A stretch of DNA of 64,000 bases, taken from positions 31,638-95,637 of the forward strand of contig DEXK01000008.1 of NCBI GenBank assembly GCA_002364085.1, in the 5' to 3' direction. Below the pieces are notes generated by a model, which ran no database searches, was not told the origin of the DNA, and saw nothing but the letters and a program-made list of their open reading frames with translations. The position numbers and the translations under genes are program-made. Shown in pieces: positions 7,807 through 15,687 of this stretch. Position 1 is the first letter of the stretch, and every line of letters starts with the position of its first letter. Source of the DNA: Balneolaceae bacterium UBA3186 (GTDB lineage Bacteria > Bacteroidota > Rhodothermia > Balneolales > Balneolaceae).

Positions 7807-9951
7807 CTATCTATTTTTAGCTCTGATTTCATCAATTACTTTTGATGCAGCTTTCGGAATATTCGTACCAGGACCAAAAATTGCAGAAACACCGGCTTCA
7901 TAAAGAAAATCATAATCCTGAACTGGAATTACGCCACCGGCTACAATGATAATATCTCCGGCTTCTTCTCTTTTGAGAATTTTTACCAGATCCGGAATTA
8001 AGGTTTTGTGTCCAGCAGCCAGAGTGGATACACCGATCACATGCACATCATTTTCGATAGCTTGCTTAGCGGCTTCTTCCGGCGTTGAGAATAACGGACC
8101 TACATCCACATCAAAACCCATATCTGCGAATGCAGTTGCTACTACTTTAGCTCCACGATCATGACCGTCCTGTCCCATTTTCACTACTAAAATTCTTGGT
8201 CGGCGACCTTCTTCTTCGGAAAATGCATCGATCTTTGACTTTATTTCCTGATATCCTTTATCCGATTTATACACGCTTTCGTACACTCCTTTTATGGTTT
8301 GATTGGTGGCGGTATGTCTTCCCCAAGCCTGCTCAAGTGCTGTAGAGATTTCTCCAACAGTAGCTCTTTTACGTGTTGCTTCCACAGCAAGATCCAGAAT
8401 ATTTCCTTCGCCTGATCTAGCCGCTTCGGTAATTGCCAACAAGGCTTCTTTGGTTGCTACCTTATCGCGCTTAGCTTTGATCTCATCGATCAGATCAACT
8501 TGCCCATCCCGAACTCCGGTGTTGTCGATATCTAAAATATCCACCGGATCTTCTTTTTCATTTACGTATTTGTTCACACCAACAATGGTGATATCGCCTT
8601 TATCAATTCCGGCTTGCTTGATGGCAGCGGCTTCCTCGATCTTTCGTTTTGGATATCCTTCTTCGATAGCTTTTGCCATTCCACCCATTTCCATCACTTC
8701 ATTGATGATGGTCTTTGCCTTTTCTTTCAGATCATGAGTCATGGATTCTATAGCATACGACCCTCCGAGCGGATCAACGGTATGCGTGATATCCGTTTCT
8801 TCCTGAATGATGGTCTGGGTATTTCTGGCAATTCTGGATGATGTTTCTGTCGGCAGAGAAATTGCTTCATCATAACTGTTGGTATGTAGCGATTGAGTTC
8901 CACCAAGAACTGCTGCCATAGCTTCTATCGTAGTTCTTACCACATTATTCAATGGGTCCTGAGCAGTTAATGACCAGCCTGATGTTTGACAATGTGTTCT
9001 CAACATCAATGACTTTTGATTCTTTGGCTCAAAGTGCTCTTTCATCAATTCTGCCCAGAGCGTTCTTGCTGCTCTCAGCTTACTCACTTCCATAAGAAAG
9101 TTCATTCCGATCGCAAAAAAGAACGATAATCGTGGAGCAAAAGCATCTACATCTAAACCGCTTTCAACTGCAGTTTTAACATATTCTAGACCATCAGCTA
9201 GAGTAAAAGCCAATTCAAGAGCTGAATCTGCTCCGGCTTCCTGCATGTGATATCCGGAAATGGAGATCGAATTAAAGCGAGGCATTTTTTCACTGGTATA
9301 TTCGATGATATCTGAAACCAATCGCATAGATTCTTGTGGTGGATAGATATAAGTGTTCCGAACCATGAATTCTTTCAGAATATCATTCTGAATCGTTCCG
9401 CTTAATTGCTCAGGTGAAACTCCCTGCTCTTCAGCTGCAACTATATACGCTGCCATGATGGGAATCACTGCTCCGTTCATCGTCATGGAAACGGACATTT
9501 TATCTAGAGGAATACCATCGAATAATATCTTCATGTCTTCCACTGAATCGATGGCAACTCCGGCTTTACCAACATCTCCAACTACCCGTGGATGGTCAGA
9601 ATCATAGCCTCGGTGCGTTGCAAGGTCAAAAGCCACACTAAGCCCCTTTTGTCCTTTTTTGAGCGCCTGACGATAAAATTTGTTCGATTCTTCTGCAGTT
9701 GAAAATCCGGCGTATTGGCGAATCGTCCACGGACGTTGTGTATACATACTGGAATAAGGACCGCGCGTAAAAGGAAATTCTCCCGGATAGCCCGGATCGA
9801 CATTTCTTTTAGAGACATCTTCTGAATCATACAATGCCTGAATTTCAAAACCCTCAGGACTTTGTCGGTTTAAAGATTCTGCTTTATCACCTTTAAGCAG
9901 TTTTTCTACACCTTTCTTCCAATTTTCTTTACCGGAATTATTTTCTGACAT
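7807..9951 (-). CDS. scpA: methylmalonyl-CoA mutase, single-chain with B12 domain
   Basis: This 714-residue protein has the whole mutase architecture in one chain. The N-terminal TIM barrel includes [34 protein letters not shown] and [19 protein letters not shown]. The C-terminal cobalamin domain starts near residue 586, with the lower-ligand motif DGHDRG (His597), [10 protein letters not shown] and the nucleotide-tail segment [11 protein letters not shown]. It interconverts (R)-methylmalonyl-CoA and succinyl-CoA using adenosylcobalamin. No separate small subunit lies beside it, so it is probably the homodimeric type, as in E. coli Sbm and the animal enzyme. MeaB follows downstream. The epimerase and propionyl-CoA carboxylase are not in the window. 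Confidence 0.97.
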   Translation of the reverse strand: MSENNSGKENWKKGVEKLLKGDKAESLNRQSPEGFEIQALYDSEDVSKRNVDPGYPGEFPFTRGPYSSMYTQRPWTIRQYAGFSTAEESNKFYRQALKKGQKGLSVAFDLATHRGYDSDHPRVVGDVGKAGVAIDSVEDMKILFDGIPLDKMSVSMTMNGAVIPIMAAYIVAAEEQGVSPEQLSGTIQNDILKEFMVRNTYIYPPQESMRLVSDIIEYTSEKMPRFNSISISGYHMQEAGADSALELAFTLADGLEYVKTAVESGLDVDAFAPRLSFFFAIGMNFLMEVSKLRAARTLWAELMKEHFEPKNQKSLMLRTHCQTSGWSLTAQDPLNNVVRTTIEAMAAVLGGTQSLHTNSYDEAISLPTETSSRIARNTQTIIQEETDITHTVDPLGGSYAIESMTHDLKEKAKTIINEVMEMGGMAKAIEEGYPKRKIEEAAAIKQAGIDKGDITIVGVNKYVNEKEDPVDILDIDNTGVRDGQVDLIDEIKAKRDKVATKEALLAITEAARSGEGNILDLAVEATRKRATVGEISTALEQAWGRHTATNQTIKGVYESVYKSDKGYQEIKSKIDAFSEEEGRRPRILVVKMGQDGHDRGAKVVATAFADMGFDVDVGPLFSTPEEAAKQAIENDVHVIGVSTLAAGHKTLIPDLVKILKREEAGDIIIVAGGVIPVQDYDFLYEAGVSAIFGPGTNIPKAASKVIDEIRAKNR

Positions 9952-10025
9952 GGAGTTAGTTTTTTATGGAAACTTCTATCTCCCTAAATGTACGACTTTG
10001 AGAGAAGATTTTTAAGAATGAAAAA

Positions 10026-10841
10026 TCACTTCAAATTCATCTCTGTCTGGGAAGTACCAAAACTCATATCGGAATCAAATTCACCTTTGCCGAAGGTTTC
10101 TTCCATTTCGGCACGGAGTTTTTGAATAGTTAATCCACTTTTAAGCGTCCCGTTTCTGGCAAGAGAAACACGCCCTGTTTCTTCAGAGACGATCAATACT
10201 AATACATTATTGGTTTCACTAATACCAACCGCTGCACGGTGTCGAGTACCAAAAGACTGTGCAATATTCGGATTTTGTGAGATAGGCAAATAACAACTTG
10301 CGGCAACAATTCTATTGCTCCTGATCACCACCGCACCATCATGGAGTGGAGTGTCTTTTTGAAAAATTGTGGTAAGTAACTCTGCTTTTACAGCAGAATC
10401 AATTTTTACCCCGGCGTCTACCAAGTCTTGTAGCGAAGAAGAACGGGCAAATACTATCAGCGCTCCGGTTCTGTCTTTAGCCATTTTTTTGGTGGCATCA
10501 ATTACCTCATCGATCATTTCATTTGATCCCGTTCTGGTAAAGAAGCGATCAAAACTGGTATTATTACCAATTCTGTACAAAAGCTTTCTGATTTCCGGTT
10601 GGAAAAGGATAAACACAGCCAGAATACCTACATCAAGAATACTTTTAAGAATGAAATTAATGGTCTCAAAACCCAATAAACGGATTATAAAATTGATCAG
10701 AATTACGAATATGATTCCAATAGTAGCTTGAATTGCGAATGTTCCTTTGATCCATCGATACAGATATACCAGAACCCCTGCAATAATGAGGGTTTCGATG
10801 AAATCCTTAATTCCGAATTCTAAAAATCCGATGGGAAACAA
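10026..10841 (-). CDS. cdaA: diadenylate cyclase CdaA (DAC domain)
   Basis: This 271-residue protein has three membrane helices within residues about 12-82, then a DisA_N-type diadenylate cyclase domain. The catalytic DGA (168-170, in TPLHDGAVV) and the GTRHRAA motif (198-204) are intact. CdaA makes cyclic di-AMP from two ATP at the membrane; the messenger controls potassium/osmolyte uptake and cell-wall homeostasis. The C-terminal extension after about 245 ends in FGTSQTEMNLK. It starts 12 bases after folP, a pairing common in Bacteroidota-type genomes, whereas in Firmicutes cdaA pairs with cdaR and glmM. Neither of those is present here. Confidence 0.95.
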   Translation of the reverse strand: MFPIGFLEFGIKDFIETLIIAGVLVYLYRWIKGTFAIQATIGIIFVILINFIIRLLGFETINFILKSILDVGILAVFILFQPEIRKLLYRIGNNTSFDRFFTRTGSNEMIDEVIDATKKMAKDRTGALIVFARSSSLQDLVDAGVKIDSAVKAELLTTIFQKDTPLHDGAVVIRSNRIVAASCYLPISQNPNIAQSFGTRHRAAVGISETNNVLVLIVSEETGRVSLARNGTLKSGLTIQKLRAEMEETFGKGEFDSDMSFGTSQTEMNLK

Positions 10842-10853
10842 TGTAGTAGCCGT

Positions 10854-11636
10854 CTAGCGTTGTGATTGAATTGCTTGGAATATACGTAATGAATCGGAAG
10901 CTTCCTTAACATCATGAACACGAAGTATTTTTGCTCCTTTTATAAGTGCATCATAATGAACTGAAACCGTTCCGATCAGCCGATCATCAGCAGGTCTCTC
11001 ATCCAGAATTTTTCCGATCATCGATTTTCGTGATGCTCCAATTAACACAGGAACGCCAATTTTTGTGAATTTATCAAGGTGGGCTAGTAATTTTAAATTA
11101 TGCTCTTGAGTTTTGCCAAAGCCAATACCCGGATCGATAATTATTTTCTGCACTCCTTTTGACCGAGCATAAGCGATCTTGGTTTCAAAAAAATGTAGTA
11201 GATCTTCTATTACATTATCATATTTCGGAGCATCCTGCATGGTTTTTGGATCTCCCTGAGAATGCATTATCACATAGGCTGCGTCTTGTTCAGCTGCCAG
11301 CTCTGCCATAGCAGGAGATTTCTGTAAACCGCTTACGTCATTTATTATACTGGCTCCAACTTTCAGCGCTTCTTCAGCTACTTTGAACTTAGTTGTATCG
11401 ATAGAATAAGTGAGATCAGGGAATGTCTTTGTAGCTTTTTCAAGAACAGGAATAACACGATCTATTTCTTCCTGTTCAGAAACCGGATCCGATCCCGGAC
11501 GGGTAGACTCTCCACCAATATCAATGATAGAAGCTCCGTCTCTGCGCATAATATGAATTCTATCGAGTGCGCGCGCTACATGAATGTACTTACCACCATC
11601 ACTGAATGAATCAGGAGTAGCATTTATGATCCCCAT
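10854..11636 (-). CDS. folP: dihydropteroate synthase
   Basis: Family motifs are present throughout: MGIINATPDSFSDGG at the N-terminus, DIGGESTRPGS, SIDTTKFKVAEEAL, INDVSGL, VIMHSQGDPKTMQ, IDPGIGFGKT, GASRKSMIG and the closing RVHDVKEA. The enzyme condenses p-aminobenzoate with dihydropterin pyrophosphate in folate synthesis. At 260 residues it is slightly short. The ATG at 11636 begins exactly at the first conserved strand, and the frame stays open upstream to about 11709 with family-like residues (STPKI just before the ATG), but no ATG, GTG or TTG lies there. A rare start such as ATT is therefore possible. CdaA follows after 12 bases. Confidence 0.95.
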   Translation of the reverse strand: MGIINATPDSFSDGGKYIHVARALDRIHIMRRDGASIIDIGGESTRPGSDPVSEQEEIDRVIPVLEKATKTFPDLTYSIDTTKFKVAEEALKVGASIINDVSGLQKSPAMAELAAEQDAAYVIMHSQGDPKTMQDAPKYDNVIEDLLHFFETKIAYARSKGVQKIIIDPGIGFGKTQEHNLKLLAHLDKFTKIGVPVLIGASRKSMIGKILDERPADDRLIGTVSVHYDALIKGAKILRVHDVKEASDSLRIFQAIQSQR

Positions 11637-11697
11637 TATTTTGGGAGTGGAAAAATCTGGTATTGAGATAATAGAAGTTGTTTGAGTAAGGTTATTA

Positions 11698-11737
11698 GTT
11701 AATGGTTATCGGTATACGGAAACAAATAACCATTAAC
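11698..11737. repeat. 12-bp perfect inverted repeat between ferredoxin and folP
   Basis: GTTAATGGTTAT (11698-11709) and ATAACCATTAAC (11726-11737) are exact reverse complements around a 16-base spacer. Outer ATTAGT/ACTAAT matches extend the symmetry. On the minus strand the stem is followed by ACTAATAACC with no T-run, so it is not a standard terminator. It could be an operator or an RNA-stabilising hairpin at the 3' end of the ferredoxin message. Confidence 0.5.
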
Positions 11738-11751
11738 CAATCACTAATAGA

Positions 11752-12087
11752 TTACCACTCTTCCTGTAGCTCGCTTAATTTATCTTCTTTGGTTGCCCAT
11801 TCATCTGCATCAGGAAGTGCATCCTGAGTTTCATTGATTACTCTGTCTTCCCACTGTTCAGCAAGGCGTTCATTTAGTTCAATATAGTGCTCCCACTTTT
11901 CAGGCACTTCATCATCCGGATAAATAGCTTCTACCGGACATTCCGAAACACATGCATCACAATCGATACACTCATTTGGATCGATAGTTAGAAAATTTGG
12001 TCCTTCCCGAAAAGCGTCAACAGGACAAACAGCAGCACAATTAGTATATTTACATTGAACGCAAGGTTCAGTTACAATGTAGGGCAT
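11752..12087 (-). CDS. fdxA: 7Fe ferredoxin (FdxA-type, [3Fe-4S][4Fe-4S])
   Basis: This 111-residue protein follows the Azotobacter ferredoxin I pattern. The first motif CVQCKYTNCAAVCP has Cys9, Cys12, Cys17 and Cys21. PVDAFREGPNFLTIDP follows, then the second motif CIDCDACVSECP with Cys40, Cys43, Cys46 and Cys50. A longer acidic C-terminal tail with EKWEHYIELNERLAEQW is normal for this group. It is a cytoplasmic low-potential electron carrier whose redox partner cannot be named from context. It lies 115 bases upstream of folP and 69 bases downstream of the phosphodiesterase gene, so it may be its own unit. Confidence 0.93.
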   Translation of the reverse strand: MPYIVTEPCVQCKYTNCAAVCPVDAFREGPNFLTIDPNECIDCDACVSECPVEAIYPDDEVPEKWEHYIELNERLAEQWEDRVINETQDALPDADEWATKEDKLSELQEEW

Positions 12088-12156
12088 TATATTAGTTTTG
12101 TATTTTTATTTGGTGATTGGGAATATCTAAGCCTGAGGCATTAGATGCAATCCAAA

Positions 12157-13368
12157 TTATTTAAGCATTTCCTTAACAGTATTAAAATCTCCATCATTTG
12201 GCGCGGGATGCACATTTAGAATCTTTGCCATAACTTCATAAAGATGAATGTTTTCAATACGTCCCATAGTAAATTTATTCTTGAATGCAGGCCCGTGCGC
12301 TATAAATAATGCATCCATCTTGATGTTTGCATTATCAAAACCGTGCGCGCCACCACTTGGATATTCCTCACCTCTTGATTTAAAATATTCATCAGAGTTT
12401 ATAGTGTAGCCTTCTTCTGCTATCATTAAGAAATCTGGCGTTCTGATATTGTTTTTAAGGTGAAAGCGTTCGGGAATATCTTCCTTTGAGTAAATCCTGT
12501 AGTTTTGCTCCCCTGCTTTTAAAGAGGAATATATGTCTGATTTGACCGCACCCTCTTTCACATTAAACATAAGTGCAGGGGAATAGGAAATGACTTCTAT
12601 TTTATTAACATCAATGTAGTTGTCCAGTATAACTTTTTTTGACGGAGATACTTCGATCATACCATGATCAGAAACAATCATCAGATTAACAGATCTATCA
12701 TTGTCGAGTTGTTCCAACTTTTCCATTAAATAACCAACTAATTCATCGGCCTGTTTAATAGATTCTATTACCTCTTCTGAGTCTGGTCCATAACGATGTC
12801 CTTGACTATCGACAAAACTAAAATAAAGTGTTCCAAGATCTACGGGTTCTTTCTCTCTGGTCAACCACTTCAGAACTGTATCTATTCTTGCTTCATTTGC
12901 AATACTACCGTCATAACTTTTCCAATGTGTTGGTCTCATATCCTGAATAGGAGCTTCTGAGCCAATCCAAAACATGGTACCCGCTCTTTTACCGGCTTTT
13001 TCTACAGTGTTCCAGATGGGTTCCCCTAAATACCATTCAGGATTTTCAACCGCATCTCGGTTTCCCATAGAGTATCTTGCTTCCATCTCAGGATCATACA
13101 TATTATTGCCTATCAATCCATTATTCTCCGGATATAAACCTGTAGCAATCGCGTAATGGTTTGGGAATGTCTTTGTTGGAAATATTGGAATCAGTCCTTC
13201 TGATGTAACCCCGTTCTTAACTAGTTTATCAAAATTCGGAGTGGCTGTTTTTGATAAATAATCAGCGCGAAAACCATCAAATGAAATTAGTAACAGCTGT
13301 TGTTCTTCATTTTTTGGAGAACACCCAATCAAAACTAATACGGATAGAACAATTAGAAGCTTTTTCAT
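12157..13368 (-). CDS. ENPP-like nucleotide pyrophosphatase/phosphodiesterase lipoprotein
   Basis: This 403-residue protein has a lipoprotein signal (MKKLLIVLSVLVLIGC, Cys16) followed by a type I phosphodiesterase/nucleotide pyrophosphatase domain of the alkaline phosphatase superfamily. Zn-binding Asp31 lies in LLISFDGFRAD and the nucleophile Thr67 in FPTKTFPNHYAIATG. SFVDSQGHRYGP, MIVSDHGM and GGAHGFDN supply the remaining metal ligands. It should hydrolyse phosphodiester or pyrophosphate bonds of nucleotides or similar compounds in the periplasm or at the cell surface. It starts 34 bases after the propeller lipoprotein of the surface cluster and may be the last gene of that transcript. Substrate is undetermined. 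Confidence 0.92.
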   Translation of the reverse strand: MKKLLIVLSVLVLIGCSPKNEEQQLLLISFDGFRADYLSKTATPNFDKLVKNGVTSEGLIPIFPTKTFPNHYAIATGLYPENNGLIGNNMYDPEMEARYSMGNRDAVENPEWYLGEPIWNTVEKAGKRAGTMFWIGSEAPIQDMRPTHWKSYDGSIANEARIDTVLKWLTREKEPVDLGTLYFSFVDSQGHRYGPDSEEVIESIKQADELVGYLMEKLEQLDNDRSVNLMIVSDHGMIEVSPSKKVILDNYIDVNKIEVISYSPALMFNVKEGAVKSDIYSSLKAGEQNYRIYSKEDIPERFHLKNNIRTPDFLMIAEEGYTINSDEYFKSRGEEYPSGGAHGFDNANIKMDALFIAHGPAFKNKFTMGRIENIHLYEVMAKILNVHPAPNDGDFNTVKEMLK

Positions 13369-13402
13369 CGTGACCGAAAGTTAGGTCTTTACAAATAGTT
13401 TA

Positions 13403-14692
13403 TTATTCGAAATCTGTTGTTAATTTAAAGCGTGCAATTCTATTATTGCCGGTATCTGCCACATATACTACAGCTCTATAGTAGGCTACACCGCTTGGAT
13501 TCCTGAATTGCTTTGGACCTGCCCCTTCGCCACCAAATGAGACAAGAATTTTCTTGCTGTTAGCATCAGCACCTACCGGAGGATTTACCCCTTCCTGTCC
13601 ATTTGATTGAAATTGATATAAAGAGTCTGTTTCTGAATCAACCACAAAAATAAATGCATCATCATCCCCTGAAAAAGCAATATCAGTTGGCAATTGGAAT
13701 TTACCGGGCTCATATAAAAAGCCATTCGCTTGTGAAGTATCCTGAGCCAAAAGTGAAGAGTTCTGCTGAAATACTAAACCATCAGTAGTCTCAACTGCAT
13801 TAATCCACAATACTCTGAAATCTATTTGCTGAGATTGTGAAGCCTGCGCGATTAAAAAGCTTCTATCATCTGTTAACCGGTCTCTTTGAGGAGGTGTAAC
13901 GAAAGAGGCTACTGAACTTAATCTTACAGCACTTCTTAATGAAGGGTTAGTAGGATTCAACGTAGTGATCTGACGTACATTCGTCATTTTTTCTGTTGCA
14001 ACTCCATTTATTTCAATTCTTGAAAACTCCAGAACTGTGTTATCAGGTGCGGCAACTTGATTGGTGCTGTTTAATGGCCCTCTTCTAGACAAATAAATCG
14101 AATTATCAGCCAAAACTGTAATTCCTGTTATTTCTACATTTTCATAGTTGTTTGATGAGCTTTTATTAAGTCTGGCATTCTGTGCAGCTGAAGTACTTAA
14201 ACTAGCATCATCAAACGGAAAAATTAGTGTATCAACAAATTCCAGATCCCCTGCACCGTTCAGATTTTTAATTTTAAAAACAGCCGGCAGATTGAAAGTA
14301 GTTGGGACTCCATTTTTATCAATAGTTGTATCTATTCTTGCAGACACATAGATATTTAACAACCTGTCTTGTGTAACTGCATTCGCTCCTTGTAGCTGAA
14401 TAGTTCTTCTAGGTGAGAGGTCTGCTCTGTCAAGTAAATGTACACCTTGATTATCAGTTACGTAAACGAACGTATCGAAACCGATATGAACGTCGTTTGG
14501 AGCATCGAAACCACCCCAAAATGGAAGTACAGGAGCATAACCATCAACATTTTCCAATCGAGGGTCGATCTTACCTTCATCAAATATTTCTTCGTTCGTT
14601 GAATCATTTTTAGATCCGAAAATAGATTCACACCCTGTTCCAAAAACAGCAAGCAGAACTATTAAAAATCCTAATTTCTTCATTCTAATCAT
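13403..14692 (-). CDS. NHL/beta-propeller lipoprotein of the surface cluster
   Basis: This 429-residue protein has a lipobox at FGTGC (Cys21), a short acidic linker, and then six or so repeating blade-like segments. PNDVHIGFDTFVYVTDNQGVH and the C-terminal FRNPSGVAYYRAVVYVADTGNNRIARF are typical NHL-type repeats. It is predicted to sit on the outer membrane as a propeller-shaped binding protein; no enzymatic residues are seen. The ATG at 14692 overlaps the TGA of the PorV-like gene by 4 bases (ATGA), indicating translational coupling and deciding this start over the in-frame ATG at 14683. Its function within the cluster is unknown. Confidence 0.8.
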   Translation of the reverse strand: MIRMKKLGFLIVLLAVFGTGCESIFGSKNDSTNEEIFDEGKIDPRLENVDGYAPVLPFWGGFDAPNDVHIGFDTFVYVTDNQGVHLLDRADLSPRRTIQLQGANAVTQDRLLNIYVSARIDTTIDKNGVPTTFNLPAVFKIKNLNGAGDLEFVDTLIFPFDDASLSTSAAQNARLNKSSSNNYENVEITGITVLADNSIYLSRRGPLNSTNQVAAPDNTVLEFSRIEINGVATEKMTNVRQITTLNPTNPSLRSAVRLSSVASFVTPPQRDRLTDDRSFLIAQASQSQQIDFRVLWINAVETTDGLVFQQNSSLLAQDTSQANGFLYEPGKFQLPTDIAFSGDDDAFIFVVDSETDSLYQFQSNGQEGVNPPVGADANSKKILVSFGGEGAGPKQFRNPSGVAYYRAVVYVADTGNNRIARFKLTTDFE

Positions 14693-15687
14693 AAACTAAA
14701 TCCTAACGAAATTCTGTGTATAGTTCCTAAACGGTCGAAGTTTGTGAAGCCGTAATCAGCTTTAAGTGTTTTTCCTGAAAAAGGAATTTTTATTCCTGCT
14801 CCAAAACTTGGTAGTAATCTCTCTTCATTTCCAAATTCGTACCCGGCTCTGAAAAAGAACTGATCCATGAAGCTGTATTCTCCACCAATATTTAACTCCT
14901 CTGAGTTATCACTTGGGTTATTGATTTGTGCAGTTAATACAACCTTGTTTTCCTCTGTTTCATAAACATCATAAGCTGCTCCAAAAATAAATCTAGTTGG
15001 TAAAGAAAGCTCACTTTCAGGCTCTCGTGTTACTTCACCTTGTGGGGTTGAATTTGAAACCTCTCCTTCGGGTGATGCATCGAATCCAAAGTTATTTACG
15101 CTTACACCAAACCGAAGTCCGGTATCACCAACGTCATAAGAAAACCCAAAATCTATTGCTCCTGTTTGATAAGTCACATCAAAAAAGTTTAGGTAATAGT
15201 ATCTCAAAGTAATTCCATAGCTAAATAAATCAGTAATTTTATGAGAACCAGTTAACCCTGCAGATAGATGATGTGTTCTAAATGTACGTCCATCACCAAA
15301 AGGCTGCGTTTCTGTTGTTACGTTTTGATCTCCTGATGTGAAATACTGAACAGAGCCACCGATAGCAAAATCTCTGTATTTATGAACATAACTGAAATAT
15401 TGTTGATTCGTCTCAACCAGATACGATGTATGTGAAAGGGTTGCAAACGAACTTCCTATTTTAGAAGCTAATGCTGGATTCCAGTATAAACTTGAGCCAT
15501 CAGTTGCATCCGCCATGTTTGAATTTCCCATTCCAGCACTTCTGGCATCTACAGTTATCTTAGTAAACTGAAAGCCTTCGGTTCCTGATCGGTCATCTCC
15601 ATAAGAGGTTTGCCCAAATGTTTGCGTGCCGGCAAAGAAAATAATTCCGGCTAAAATAAACGAAGTAAGTTTAGAGTAATTTCTCAT
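14689..15687 (-). CDS. PorV/PorQ-family outer-membrane beta-barrel protein
   Basis: The protein has 332 residues and a signal peptide ending near residue 25 (GTQTFGQ). The mature start FTKITVDARSAGMGNSNMA followed by SLYWNPALA is the hallmark of the PorV/PorQ (FadL-like) family, and the chain ends in a barrel-type IHRISLGFSL. PorV proteins are T9SS outer-membrane components that shuttle or anchor cargo with the sortase PorU; PorQ is related. Here the gene sits in a TonB receptor operon, not in a T9SS locus, so a cluster-specific variant is likely. ATG at 15687 overlaps the TonB receptor stop by one base (TGATG). A TTG at 15690 is the alternative. Confidence 0.85.
   Translation of the reverse strand: MRNYSKLTSFILAGIIFFAGTQTFGQTSYGDDRSGTEGFQFTKITVDARSAGMGNSNMADATDGSSLYWNPALASKIGSSFATLSHTSYLVETNQQYFSYVHKYRDFAIGGSVQYFTSGDQNVTTETQPFGDGRTFRTHHLSAGLTGSHKITDLFSYGITLRYYYLNFFDVTYQTGAIDFGFSYDVGDTGLRFGVSVNNFGFDASPEGEVSNSTPQGEVTREPESELSLPTRFIFGAAYDVYETEENKVVLTAQINNPSDNSEELNIGGEYSFMDQFFFRAGYEFGNEERLLPSFGAGIKIPFSGKTLKADYGFTNFDRLGTIHRISLGFSL

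Noticed and set aside
7623..7835. 70-residue minus-strand ORF between meaB and the mutase
   Set aside because: It runs through the palindromic repeats, overlaps both real genes, and its SFLRRQES-type peptide is the usual artefact of such repeats.
8303..8737. 144-residue plus-strand ORF opposite methylmalonyl-CoA mutase
   Set aside because: It is antisense to conserved mutase sequence and has no domain pattern.
12127..12147. Hairpin after the phosphodiesterase gene as terminator
   Set aside because: The stem has a bulge and no T-run follows, so termination is not supported.
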